A stretch of 10,009 nt of DNA from Planctomycetota bacterium (GCA_026982835.1 JALSGI010000770.1:1-10009); one strand, 5' to 3'; positions 1 through 7,048 are shown, counted from the stretch's first letter. Program-made: numbers and translations. The notes: generated by a model not told the origin, from the letters alone.

Positions 1-21
1 GGCCGCACGGCGCACGCCGAT

Positions 22-1020
22 TTAATCTTCCGCAAACGCCGCGTCGAAGGCTCGCCGGCTGGGCTCGAAGTCCAGCCGCCGCACGAACTGGCAGGCGTCC
101 CGGGCACCAAACTCCCGGTCCATGCCGCTGTCTTCCCATTCCACCGAAAGCGGTCCCTGGTAGCCCACTTCGTTCAACGCCCGGATGATCTCCTCGAAGT
201 TCACTCCGCCGCGCCCCGGCGAGCGGAAATCCCAACCCCGCCGCGGGTCGCCGAAGTTCAGGTGGCTGGCCAGGATGCCGCTGCGGCCGTTGAGTGTGAC
301 GATCGCGTCCTTGATGTGCACGTGATAGATGCGGTCCGGGAACGCCCGAATGAACTCCACCGGGTCCACCCCCTGCCAGAGCAGGTGGCTGGGGTCGAAA
401 TTGAACCCGAACTCCTCCCGGTGGTCGATTGCCTCCAGCGCCCGCTGGGCCGTGTACAGGTCGAAGGCGATCTCCGTGGGATGCACCTCCAGGGCGAACT
501 TCACCCCGCACTCGGCGAACACGTCCAGGATGGGATGGAACCGCTCGGCAAACAGCTGGAACCCCTGCTCGATCCACTCCTCCGGCACAGGCGGAAACGA
601 ATAGAGCAGGTGCCAGATGCTGGAACCGGTAAAACCGTTCACCACTTCCACGCCCAGACGCTGCGCGGCTCGGGCCGTGGCTCTCAGCTCCTCGGCCGCT
701 CGCTGGTTCACCCCGGCCGGGTCTCCATCGCCCCAGACGTAATCGGGCAGGATGGTCTTGTGCCGTTGGTCGATCGGATCCAGCACCGCCTGGCCCACCA
801 GATGGTTGCTGATGGCGAACAGTTGCAGGTCGTATTTTTCCAGCAGCTCGCGTTTGCGCTGGCAGTAGCCGTCGTCGGCCAGGGCCTTGTCCACCTCGAA
901 GTGATCCCCCCAGCAGGCCAACTCCACGCCGTCGTAGCCGAACTCCTTGGCCTTGCGGCACATCTCCTCCAGCGGCAAGTCGGCCCACTGGCCGGTAAAC
1001 AGTGTCACGGGGCGTGCCAT
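22..1020 (-). CDS. Sugar phosphate isomerase/epimerase-like TIM-barrel protein (xylose isomerase-like, AP_endonuc_2 fold)
   Basis: The 332-residue protein has the pattern of the xylose-isomerase-like TIM-barrel superfamily, which includes sugar isomerases, epimerases and inosose dehydratases acting on sugars or polyols with a divalent metal. Likely metal or catalytic residues are E178 (in FALEVHPTE), D209 and H212 (in FNFDPSHLLWQG), H235 (in YHVHIKDA) and E294 (in SVEWED), in the order expected along the barrel strands. No signal peptide is seen, so it is probably cytoplasmic. The ATG start is preceded by AAAGGAG (1027-1033) with a 6-nt spacer, and the stop is TAA. It is divergent from dnaE across 287 bp. 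The exact substrate cannot be read from sequence; planctomycetes carry many paralogues of this fold. The family call is secure, the reaction is not. Confidence 0.9.
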   Translation of the reverse strand: MARPVTLFTGQWADLPLEEMCRKAKEFGYDGVELACWGDHFEVDKALADDGYCQRKRELLEKYDLQLFAISNHLVGQAVLDPIDQRHKTILPDYVWGDGDPAGVNQRAAEELRATARAAQRLGVEVVNGFTGSSIWHLLYSFPPVPEEWIEQGFQLFAERFHPILDVFAECGVKFALEVHPTEIAFDLYTAQRALEAIDHREEFGFNFDPSHLLWQGVDPVEFIRAFPDRIYHVHIKDAIVTLNGRSGILASHLNFGDPRRGWDFRSPGRGGVNFEEIIRALNEVGYQGPLSVEWEDSGMDREFGARDACQFVRRLDFEPSRRAFDAAFAED

Positions 1021-1094
1021 GATTTGCTCCTTTCACTAGCAGGATGGGGGCAAGCGGGCCGAGGGCGTGCCTGGGCCGAACCCGCAAAAACCCA

Positions 1095-1109
1095 CGGGGG
1101 CCTCCCCCG
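1095..1109. repeat. Short perfect GC hairpin upstream of the isomerase gene
   Basis: CGGGGG (1095-1100), a CCT loop and CCCCCG (1104-1109) form a 6-bp perfect stem. It lies 75-89 bp upstream of the isomerase start in the divergent spacer. No U-run follows on either strand, so it does not look like an intrinsic terminator. Its role is unknown. Confidence 0.4.
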
Positions 1110-1133
1110 CATCACGCACAAATGGCCGTGGTC

Positions 1134-1170
1134 ATTTTGCCAAAATCTCCTTGGCGTGCAACGGTTTGCA
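1134..1170. promoter_or_regulatory. Two neighbouring palindromes in the isomerase/dnaE divergent spacer (possible operators)
   Basis: ATTTTGCCAAAAT (1134-1146) is a perfect 13-bp palindrome around a central C. TGCAA-CGGT-TTGCA (1157-1170) is a second inverted repeat with 5-bp arms. Their centres are about 23 bp apart, roughly two helical turns. Both lie 114-150 bp from the isomerase start and 138-174 bp from the dnaE start. Palindromes of this size in a divergent spacer are typical of sites for dimeric repressors or activators, but no regulator gene is in the window and the function is inferred from symmetry alone. Confidence 0.35.
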
Positions 1171-1236
1171 ACCAGCGGCATGACGGAACGAAAAAATTTT
1201 CCTTTTACCTGCTCCCCGGCTGACCCACCTGGGCGT

Positions 1237-1253
1237 TACAATCCGGGTATCAT
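1237..1253 (+). promoter_or_regulatory. Possible dnaE -10 elements
   Basis: TACAAT (1237-1242) and TATCAT (1248-1253) each match the sigma70 -10 consensus at five of six positions, 55-71 bp before the dnaE GTG. I could not find a good -35 hexamer at 16-18 bp from either. An A/T-rich run lies further upstream at 1190-1206. Treat this as a weak promoter candidate. Confidence 0.3.
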
Positions 1254-1292
1254 TCATCCCCCAGCGATCATGGACGTTCCCCCTTCGGCAGC

Positions 1293-1299
1293 GAAGGAG
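1293..1299 (+). promoter_or_regulatory. Ribosome binding site of dnaE (supports a GTG start)
   Basis: GAAGGAG is a strong Shine-Dalgarno sequence, 8 nt before the GTG at 1308. The nearby ATG at 1270 is out of frame with dnaE. This site therefore decides the start. Confidence 0.8.
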
Positions 1300-1307
1300 C
1301 CCTTGCG

Positions 1308-4300
1308 GTGAGCACCCCGCGATTCGTTCATCTGCACTGCCACTCGCACTACAGTCTGCTGGACGGGGCCAGCCCCATCGACCGCCTGGTGCAAAAAGCC
1401 AAGCAAAGCGGCATGGACGCCCTGGCCCTCACCGACCACGGCAACCTGTACGGAGCGCTGGAGTTTTACACCAAGGCGCAAAAAGCGGGCATCAAGCCCA
1501 TCATCGGCATGGAAGCCTACGTGGCCCCCGGCAGCCGCTTCCAAAAAGAAACCGTTCCCGGCCAGGAGTCCAGCTACCATCTCACGCTGCTTGCGCTGAA
1601 CCGCCAGGGGTTCAAGAACCTGGTGCAGCTTTCCTCCCGCGCGTTTCTGGAAGGATTCTATCGCAAGCCCCGCGTGGACCGCGAGCTGCTGGCTCAGTAC
1701 CACGAAGGAATCGTCTGCTTGAGCGGCTGCGTCTCGGGGGAGTTTTGCCAGGCGATTTTGCGCGGGCAGGGGGCCGATCCCAACCTGGAGGAAGCCCAGG
1801 AAATCGCCCGCTGGTTTTCGCAAATCTTCGGAGACCGCTATTTTATTGAGATTCAAGACAACGGGCTTGAGATTCAGCGCATCGCCCGTCAGGCGGCCGT
1901 GGATATCGCCAGGCAGCTGGGCATTCCCGTGGTGGCCACCAGCGACGCCCACTACGTGGACCGCGAGGACGCCGAGGTGCAGGACGTGCTGCTGTGCGTC
2001 AACACCGGCCGCTTACGCAGCGACACGAACCGCCTGCGCCTGGAAACCGACCAGTTCCACCTCCGCACGCCGGAGGAAATGTTTGAGATTTTTTCCGACG
2101 TACCCGATGCCTTGCAACGCTCGGCCGAAATTGCCGACCAGGTGGATATCGACCTGGAGTTGGGCAAGCGACATTTTCCCATTTATCAACTCCCACCCGG
2201 TACGACAGCCGAGGAGCTACTACGCAAACTGTGCATCCAAGGGCTCCAAGAGCGCTACGCCAACGATCCCCGGCGGTATAAAAACGGCCAATTCAGTCCC
2301 GAAGTCACGCAACGCCTGGAACGGGAACTGGAAGTCATCTGCAAGCTGGGCTTTGCCAACTACTTTTTGATCGTCTGGGACGTGGTCCGGTTTGCCAACC
2401 AGCGGGGGATTCTCTGCTCTGCCCGCGGCTCCGGCGTGGGAGCTCTAGTCTCCTACGCCTTGAAAATCAGCCATGTCTGCCCGCTGGAGTACGACCTGCT
2501 GTTCGAGCGATTCCTGGACGAGAACCGCCAGGAGGCCCCGGACATCGACATCGACTTCTGCAAAGAGCGCCGCGGCGAGGTCATCGAGTACGTGAAGCAA
2601 AAGTACGGCGAGGCCAACGTGGCCCAGATCGGCACCTTCGGCACGCTGCAGGCCCGCAACGCCATTCGCGACGTGGGCCGGGTGCTGGGCTGGCCTATCC
2701 CCCGCGTCGATGCCCTGGTGGCCCTGGTGCCCAATCGGCTCAAGATCACGCTGGATGAGGCCCTTGAAGAAAATGAGGAACTGCGCCGCCAATACCACCA
2801 GGACCCCGAAGTGCGACAACTGATCGACTTCGCCCGCAAGATCGAAGGGCTGGCCCGAAACGCCGGAACCCACGCCGCCGGGGTGGTGATCGCCGACCGC
2901 CCGCTGGTGGAATACCTGCCGCTGCAAAAAATCCCCGGCAAAGAGGACGTGGTGACCCAGTGGCACAAGGACGACGTGGAGCTGGCCGGGCTGTTGAAGA
3001 TGGACTTCCTGGGCCTGCGCAACCTCACCATTCTTTCTAAAGCCGTCGAGCTGATCGAACAAACCACCGGCCAGAAGATTGATATTCAGAACTTGCCTCT
3101 GGACGATGAGAAAACCTTTGAGCTTTTGCGCCGCGGGGAAACCAAAGGCATCTTCCAGCTCGAAGGGGGCGGCATCCGCGAGTTGCTCCAGCGGATGAAG
3201 CCGGACAGTTTCCGGGACATCATCGCTACCAATGCCCTCTACCGTCCCGGCCCGCTGGAAGGGGGCATGGTGGACGACTACATCCGCGTCAAGCACGGAC
3301 AACAAAAGCCCGAGTACAAGCATCCCGTGATGAAAGAGGTGCTTGAGGAAACCTACGGCGTGATGGTCTATCAAGAACAGGTGATGCGGATTCTCAATCG
3401 CCTGGGCGGCATCCCCCTGGCCGATGCCTACAAGTGCATCAAGGCCATCAGCAAGAAGAAGCTGGAAATTATTGAGAAATACAAGGAACAATTCATCAAG
3501 GGTGCTGTGGGTCAGGGCCTAAAAAAGTCCGAGGCCGAAGAGCTGTTCGCCATGATCGCCAAGTTCGCCGGCTACGGGTTCAACAAGAGCCACTCCACGG
3601 CTTACGCCAAAATTTCCTACACCACCGCGTATCTCAAGGCCCACTACCCGGTGGAGTTCATGGCCGCCTTGCTCTGCGGGGACATCCCGCAACGAAACTT
3701 CAAGAGCAAGGATACGCTGGTTGAACATTTGGAAGACTGCAAGCGGATGGGCGTGACGGTCCGCCCGCCCAGCGTGAACGAATCGTTCGCGGAGTTTACG
3801 GTTAAAGAGGGGGAGATTCAGTTCGGCCTGACGGCCATCAAGGGTTGTGGAGCTCCGGCCGCGGAGGCCATCTGCCGGGCCCGGGAAGAGGAAGGCCCGT
3901 TTCGGGACCTGTTCGACTTTTGCCGCCGCGTGGATCCGGCCCAGTGCGGCCGCACCACCATCGAGTCGCTTATCAAGGCCGGGGCGATGGATTGCCTGGG
4001 CTGGAACCGCGCCCAACTGATGGCCGCCCTGGATGCCGCCTTGCACCAGGGGGCGGCTGCATGGCAGGATCGCCGGGCCGGGCAGCGGAGCCTCTTTGGC
4101 GATTCCGGCCAGGACGCCGCGGCGGCCGTCACGCCGGCAGCCCCCAATGTGCCGGACTGGGACGAAAAGGAAAAACTGCAGCAGGAACGCGAAGTGCTCG
4201 GGTTCTACTGGTCCAGTCACCCGCTGGACCGTTATCGGGAAAAGCTCGCCCGGTGCGTCTCTCACCAAGTGGAACAACTAGCCGAGCTGCCCGCCCAAAG

Positions 4301-4883
4301 CGAAGTGTGCGTCGGGGGGATGATCGGCGCGGTGCGCATCGCCCACACCCGCAATCCCCAGCCGGACCGGCCCAGCAAGTACGCCATGTTCGACCTGGAA
4401 GATCACACCGGCCTGGTGCGCTGCATCCTCTGGCCGGACGATTTTGTCCAGTACGGGCACCTGGTCCAGGGGGACGGGATCGTGGTGGCCTGGGCCCGCG
4501 TGGAAAAACGCGATACGGACAACGTCACTCTCATCATCAACAAACTCGTGGCCATCGACGAAGCTGAAACCCTCTTGGTACAACGGGTGCAAATCCTGCT
4601 GGAAGAACACCGTCACCCTTCCGGCGTGCTGGAACTGCTGCGCAACACGCTGGCCGAACACCCGGGTGCCTGCGAAGTGGAACTGGTGCTGCGGCTCAAC
4701 TCCGGCGTGCGGGTGCACCTGCCCTGCCCCCGGTTCGGCGTCAAGTACGATGCCGCGTTGCGTGAGGTGCTGGAAGAGCTGCTGGGGCCGGGTTGCTTGC
4801 GGGCCGTGGTTTCCCAAGGGGGAGGCAACGGGCGCAACGGCTCATCGCGGCAGGGGATGGCCCGCCGGGCCTACGGGCGGTAG
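1308..4883 (+). CDS. dnaE: DNA polymerase III subunit alpha (replicative polymerase, DnaE1 type)
   Basis: Catalytic subunit of the replicative DNA polymerase; 1191 residues against about 1160 in E. coli. Domains in order: PHP domain (about 4-280) with a complete-looking ligand set H10, H12, D19, H44, E69, H91, C141, D213 and H215; family C polymerase core with the PDIDIDFCKERRGE motif (D414 and D416) and the third aspartate D566 in KMDFLGLRNLT; GTFGTLQARNAIRDVG and GTHAAGVVIA motifs; helix-hairpin-helix region (about 838-912, IKGCG); beta-clamp-binding motif QRSLF (926-930), placed like QADMF of E. coli; OB fold (about 999-1085); C-terminal region that in relatives contacts tau. The start is GTG with GAAGGAG 8 nt upstream; the stop is TAG. 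The intact PHP site suggests a metal-dependent exonuclease (inference). It appears monocistronic. The identity is certain. Confidence 0.98.
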   Translation: MSTPRFVHLHCHSHYSLLDGASPIDRLVQKAKQSGMDALALTDHGNLYGALEFYTKAQKAGIKPIIGMEAYVAPGSRFQKETVPGQESSYHLTLLALNRQGFKNLVQLSSRAFLEGFYRKPRVDRELLAQYHEGIVCLSGCVSGEFCQAILRGQGADPNLEEAQEIARWFSQIFGDRYFIEIQDNGLEIQRIARQAAVDIARQLGIPVVATSDAHYVDREDAEVQDVLLCVNTGRLRSDTNRLRLETDQFHLRTPEEMFEIFSDVPDALQRSAEIADQVDIDLELGKRHFPIYQLPPGTTAEELLRKLCIQGLQERYANDPRRYKNGQFSPEVTQRLERELEVICKLGFANYFLIVWDVVRFANQRGILCSARGSGVGALVSYALKISHVCPLEYDLLFERFLDENRQEAPDIDIDFCKERRGEVIEYVKQKYGEANVAQIGTFGTLQARNAIRDVGRVLGWPIPRVDALVALVPNRLKITLDEALEENEELRRQYHQDPEVRQLIDFARKIEGLARNAGTHAAGVVIADRPLVEYLPLQKIPGKEDVVTQWHKDDVELAGLLKMDFLGLRNLTILSKAVELIEQTTGQKIDIQNLPLDDEKTFELLRRGETKGIFQLEGGGIRELLQRMKPDSFRDIIATNALYRPGPLEGGMVDDYIRVKHGQQKPEYKHPVMKEVLEETYGVMVYQEQVMRILNRLGGIPLADAYKCIKAISKKKLEIIEKYKEQFIKGAVGQGLKKSEAEELFAMIAKFAGYGFNKSHSTAYAKISYTTAYLKAHYPVEFMAALLCGDIPQRNFKSKDTLVEHLEDCKRMGVTVRPPSVNESFAEFTVKEGEIQFGLTAIKGCGAPAAEAICRAREEEGPFRDLFDFCRRVDPAQCGRTTIESLIKAGAMDCLGWNRAQLMAALDAALHQGAAAWQDRRAGQRSLFGDSGQDAAAAVTPAAPNVPDWDEKEKLQQEREVLGFYWSSHPLDRYREKLARCVSHQVEQLAELPAQSEVCVGGMIGAVRIAHTRNPQPDRPSKYAMFDLEDHTGLVRCILWPDDFVQYGHLVQGDGIVVAWARVEKRDTDNVTLIINKLVAIDEAETLLVQRVQILLEEHRHPSGVLELLRNTLAEHPGACEVELVLRLNSGVRVHLPCPRFGVKYDAALREVLEELLGPGCLRAVVSQGGGNGRNGSSRQGMARRAYGR

Positions 4884-5051
4884 CACCCGGCTTCCCGCCC
4901 GCAGAAAGACGCTCCCTCAAGAAAGCAAAACGCCCGGCGAGCCGGTCGTTGAGCCGGTACGATTTACCTGGGAGCACGTTCCGGCGTGGCACGAACTTCT
5001 TCAGCAGCTTGCCGGAGTGTTTGCCCGCCGGAAAAAAAGCCAGGGGGTGCA

Positions 5052-5099
5052 CTCCACCAGCTCAGACACTGGCTGGAGGGCCTGCTGGGCACAGCAGGC
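5052..5099 (+). repeat. Two tandem hairpins downstream of dnaE
   Basis: Hairpin A (5052-5078) has CTCCA/TGGAG and CCAG/CTGG paired arms with one bulged C and an 8-nt loop. Hairpin B (5080-5099) is GCCTGCTG-GGCA-CAGCAGGC, a perfect 8-bp stem with a tetraloop. One nucleotide separates them. No U-run follows, so Rho-independent termination is not supported. They could stabilise the dnaE mRNA 3' end, help stop read-through into the tRNA, or belong to a small RNA. Confidence 0.45.
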
Positions 5100-5133
5100 T
5101 GGGTACCCGAGCCGCGAAATGCTCCGGGAGCCT

Positions 5134-5161
5134 TTGACACCCCGGCAGCGAAACTTAAAAT
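5134..5161 (+). promoter_or_regulatory. Sigma70-type promoter of tRNA-Ile
   Basis: A perfect -35 TTGACA (5134-5139) and -10 TAAAAT (5156-5161, five of six) are separated by 16 bp. The expected transcription start is about 5168, giving a 5' leader of about 24 nt before the mature tRNA end. This is the clearest promoter in the window and suits a constitutively expressed tRNA. Confidence 0.8.
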
Positions 5162-5191
5162 GGCAATGAGTCGGCTGCCAGGAGCCGGCCT

Positions 5192-5265
5192 GGGCGTGTA
5201 GCTCAGTTGGTTAGAGCGCATCCCTGATAAGGATGAGGTCCCTGGTTCGAGTCCAGGCACGCCCA
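5192..5265 (+). tRNA. tRNA-Ile, anticodon GAT
   Basis: A 74-nt cloverleaf folds completely. The acceptor stem GGGCGTG (5192-5198) pairs with CACGCCC (5258-5264), and the D stem GCTC (5201-5204) with GAGC (5214-5217). The anticodon stem CATCC/GGATG encloses loop CTGATAA with anticodon GAT (5226-5228). The T stem CCTGG/CCAGG encloses TTCGAGT, and the discriminator is A5265. CCA is not encoded (TTG follows), so it must be added by tRNA nucleotidyltransferase. It decodes AUC and AUU. No rRNA or tRNA-Ala is adjacent in the window, although this isoacceptor often sits in rRNA operons. Confidence 0.98.
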
Positions 5266-5436
5266 TTGCGCAACCCATTGCAAAGTAAGAGCTTGTGACA
5301 AATCGTCGAATGGGGCAGGGGGAAACTTCTGCGTTACTCCTCGTCGGGTGGCCGTTTCGGAAGCTGAGCAGACACCAAGTGCCGGAAGCTTCTTTGCGCA
5401 CACGGAGAGATAACGCCGCCCTGTGCACCATCCCAC

Positions 5437-6417
5437 TCAAAGGGGAAGCGGTGTGCCTAGTCCTTGCTGGCGGGCCTGCCGGTACACCAGGGTGGCCACG
5501 GCCACGTCTTCCAGGGCCATGCCGACGGACTTGAACAGCACCAGGTCGCTGGCCGGGGTGCGGCCGCTTCGGCGGCGGCAGACCACCTCGGCCAGGGAGA
5601 TGGCTTCGGACCAGTCGAACACGCCTTGCTCCAGGGCCTGGCGGAAGTCGCCCGCTTCCTGACGGCAGCACTCCACGTCGTCGCAGACCACCAGGTGGGC
5701 TCGCCGGATGGTGTCCACATCCAGCTCGGCCTTGTGCCACCAGTTGGAACCCATGGCAATGACCAAGGCCCCCGGGGCCAGCCAGCGCCCCTCCAGCACC
5801 GGCTGGCGGCTGCTGGTGGCCGTGACCACCACGGGCAGCTCCTCGGCGGCCTCTTGGGGGCGATCCACCGGGGTGACGTCGAGCTGGAGCTTTTCGGACA
5901 TTTCGCGGGCAAACGCCTCGCGCCGCTGCGGGTCGCGGCCATAGACGAACACCTGGCTCAAGGAAAGCACGCAGGCCAAGGCTTCCAACTGGCCGCGGGC
6001 CTGGTAGCCGGTGCCGAACAGCCCCAGCTTGTCAGCTCCGTCGGGGGCCAGGTAGCGGGCGGCCACGGCGCTGGTGGCCCCGGTGCGCACCTGGCCCAAG
6101 CGGTTGGCTTGCATCAACGCGACCAGGCGTCCGGTGGCTTGTTCGTACAGTCCCACGTGGAACACCACGCCCTGGGGAGTGGAGAAATAGCACTTCCAGG
6201 CCGAAAAGCCCAGCTGGGCGTCGGCGGCTCCCATCATGTGGAGCACCGTGCGGCCGGCAACGGCCCGCTGCCGGGGGACGTTTTGGGCTTTGCGCTGGCC
6301 CAGGGCTTCAAACGCCCGCTGGAGGGCCTCGATGGCCTGGGGCATCGTCAGGAGACGTTGGACATCGTTTTCGGAGAGGAAGAGCACGCTCATGGGGCAG
6401 GTTTTGGCGGTTTGCAC
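5437..6417 (-). CDS. Ornithine cyclodeaminase/mu-crystallin family oxidoreductase
   Basis: The 326-residue protein belongs to the NAD(P)-binding OCD/mu-crystallin family, which includes ornithine and lysine cyclodeaminases, archaeal alanine dehydrogenase and ketimine reductases. Visible signatures are K75 (AWKCYFS) and R111 (VRTGATSAVAARYLA), matching substrate-carboxylate residues of the family; the Rossmann glycine motif GLFGTGYQA (132-140); and the C-terminal FKSVGMALEDVAVA. At the position of the catalytic Asp of Pseudomonas ornithine cyclodeaminase, this protein has N225 (AMGSNWWHKAEL), so true ornithine cyclisation is doubtful. The start is a GTG at 6417 with GGGAAGG 7 nt upstream; the ATG at 6393 (MSVLFL) is the alternative but lacks a good ribosome binding site. 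The gene is cytoplasmic, lies 93 bp downstream of clpS on the same strand and ends in TGA. Confidence 0.9.
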   Translation of the reverse strand: MQTAKTCPMSVLFLSENDVQRLLTMPQAIEALQRAFEALGQRKAQNVPRQRAVAGRTVLHMMGAADAQLGFSAWKCYFSTPQGVVFHVGLYEQATGRLVALMQANRLGQVRTGATSAVAARYLAPDGADKLGLFGTGYQARGQLEALACVLSLSQVFVYGRDPQRREAFAREMSEKLQLDVTPVDRPQEAAEELPVVVTATSSRQPVLEGRWLAPGALVIAMGSNWWHKAELDVDTIRRAHLVVCDDVECCRQEAGDFRQALEQGVFDWSEAISLAEVVCRRRSGRTPASDLVLFKSVGMALEDVAVATLVYRQARQQGLGTPLPL

Positions 6418-6424
6418 AAGAGGG

Positions 6425-6431
6425 CCTTCCC
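6425..6431 (-). promoter_or_regulatory. Ribosome binding site favouring the GTG start of the OCD-family gene
   Basis: Read on the minus strand, GGGAAGG lies 7 nt before the GTG at 6417. The sequence before the alternative ATG at 6393 is C/A-rich with no purine-rich Shine-Dalgarno element. The longer form is therefore preferred. Confidence 0.5.
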
Positions 6432-6447
6432 TTGGGGGAAGAAGGTC

Positions 6448-6483
6448 AAAAAAGCAAAAATGCGCCCCTTCCGGCGGCGGAAG
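6448..6483 (-). terminator. Possible intrinsic terminator downstream of clpS
   Basis: On the minus strand a hairpin CTTCCG-CCGC-CGGAAG (6468-6483) is followed after 7-8 nt by five T, GC and six T. The U-run is broken and set back from the stem, so this is an imperfect Rho-independent terminator. If active it would separate clpS from the OCD-family gene. Confidence 0.4.
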
Positions 6484-6510
6484 CTGCCTGGTTCTCCAGA
6501 GGAAAAAGGG

Positions 6511-6867
6511 CTAATCCCCGCCGTCGTCGGCCGGTTCCACGGTGGCGTACATGGAGCCTTTGCAGCGGGCGATGGACTTGTCGGGGCCGTAGGCGTGGAT
6601 CTGGTCCCGCTTCAGCTCCGCGTGCTCTTTGGTGGTGGTGAGCACGATCACCCGGCCCGTGGTGTCCACCTCCTTGGCCAGCTGAAAGCCCCGCTCGAAC
6701 GGATAGCCGAACAGCTCCTTGAGCATGCGGATCACATACTCGTAGGAGTGGTCGTCGCTGTCCCAGAGCACCACGTGATAGCGGGGGACCTTTCGTGGCT
6801 TTTTTTTGTCCTTGGCCTTGGTTTCCTTTTGCGGAACCACCACAGCGGCAGCAGCCTTTTCCGTCAT
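6511..6867 (-). CDS. clpS: ClpS-like Clp protease adaptor with a variant N-degron pocket
   Basis: The 118-residue protein aligns with ClpS, which delivers N-degron substrates to ClpA/ClpC-ClpP proteases. A Lys/Ala-rich tail (1-27) precedes the core from YHVVLWDSDDHSYEYVI onward. Aligned to E. coli ClpS, the binding-site residues N34, D35, M40 and H66 correspond here to D36, S37, Y42 and D68; only D36 is kept (D38). The C-terminal half carries HAYGPD and RCKGSM, unlike proteobacterial ClpS. The ATG at 6867 is chosen because the core fold begins shortly after it and GAGGA (6877-6881) lies 9 nt upstream; the frame remains open further upstream but without similarity. It is divergent from the sulfatase. 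The family call is strong; whether it still reads N-degrons is uncertain. Confidence 0.88.
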   Translation of the reverse strand: MTEKAAAAVVVPQKETKAKDKKKPRKVPRYHVVLWDSDDHSYEYVIRMLKELFGYPFERGFQLAKEVDTTGRVIVLTTTKEHAELKRDQIHAYGPDKSIARCKGSMYATVEPADDGGD

Positions 6868-6939
6868 GGCTCCAAGTCCTCGCGGGAACTGGTAGCAAGA
6901 GCGGCAAACCCAGCCGGCAGCCCGGGCCGACTCCAAAGC

Positions 6940-6945
6940 ATTATA
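6940..6945 (-). promoter_or_regulatory. Candidate -10 element of the clpS promoter
   Basis: The minus strand reads a perfect TATAAT, 73-78 bp upstream of the clpS ATG, giving a 5' leader of about 65 nt. The hexamer 17 bp upstream is TGCATT, a poor -35. The element sits inside the palindrome GCATATAATGC apart from one base. Confidence 0.45.
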
Positions 6946-7021
6946 TGCGATGGGAACCAGCAAATGCAGTGGTTTTGCCGCCTGGGGCTTCGGCCGGGGA
7001 GCGATGCACGGCGGGAGAAGT

Positions 7022-7048
7022 CTCGGGGGAGCGAGGGACCAGAGTCCC
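7022..7048. repeat. Pair of short hairpins upstream of the sulfatase gene
   Basis: CTCG-GGGGAG-CGAG (7022-7035) is followed directly by GGGAC-CAGA-GTCCC (7035-7048), a perfect 5-bp stem with a 4-nt loop. They precede the predicted promoter, so they are probably DNA-level or dispersed-repeat features and not part of the mRNA leader. Function unknown. Confidence 0.35.

Larger units (their letters stand above)
4884..5191. other. Gene-free spacer between dnaE and tRNA-Ile
   Basis: No reading frame in these 308 bp shows a recognisable protein or a convincing start. Visible contents are an 8-bp direct repeat GAGCCGGT shortly after dnaE, two tandem hairpins (5052-5099), the palindrome GGGTACCC (5101-5108) and the tRNA promoter (5134-5161). 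I see no U-tract that would make a clear intrinsic terminator for dnaE. Confidence 0.6.

Noticed and set aside
262..1311. A 349-codon plus-strand frame opposite the isomerase gene.
   Set aside because: It is antisense to a gene with clear family motifs and a good ribosome binding site, and its product matches no family I know.
2445..3491. A 348-codon frame antisense to dnaE.
   Set aside because: It lies wholly inside a certain dnaE, shows no recognisable domain, and has the His/Leu/Gly-rich makeup of an antisense shadow.
5262..5281. CCCATTGC occurs twice, 12 bp apart, starting inside the tRNA 3' end, which might suggest an integrase attachment site.
   Set aside because: Eight bases is too short for a tRNA attachment core, both copies are adjacent rather than flanking an island, and no integrase is present.
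6393..6393. ATG at 6393 as the start of the OCD-family gene.
   Set aside because: It is possible, since it begins nearer to conserved sequence, but it has no Shine-Dalgarno element while the upstream GTG at 6417 does; it is kept only as the alternative start.
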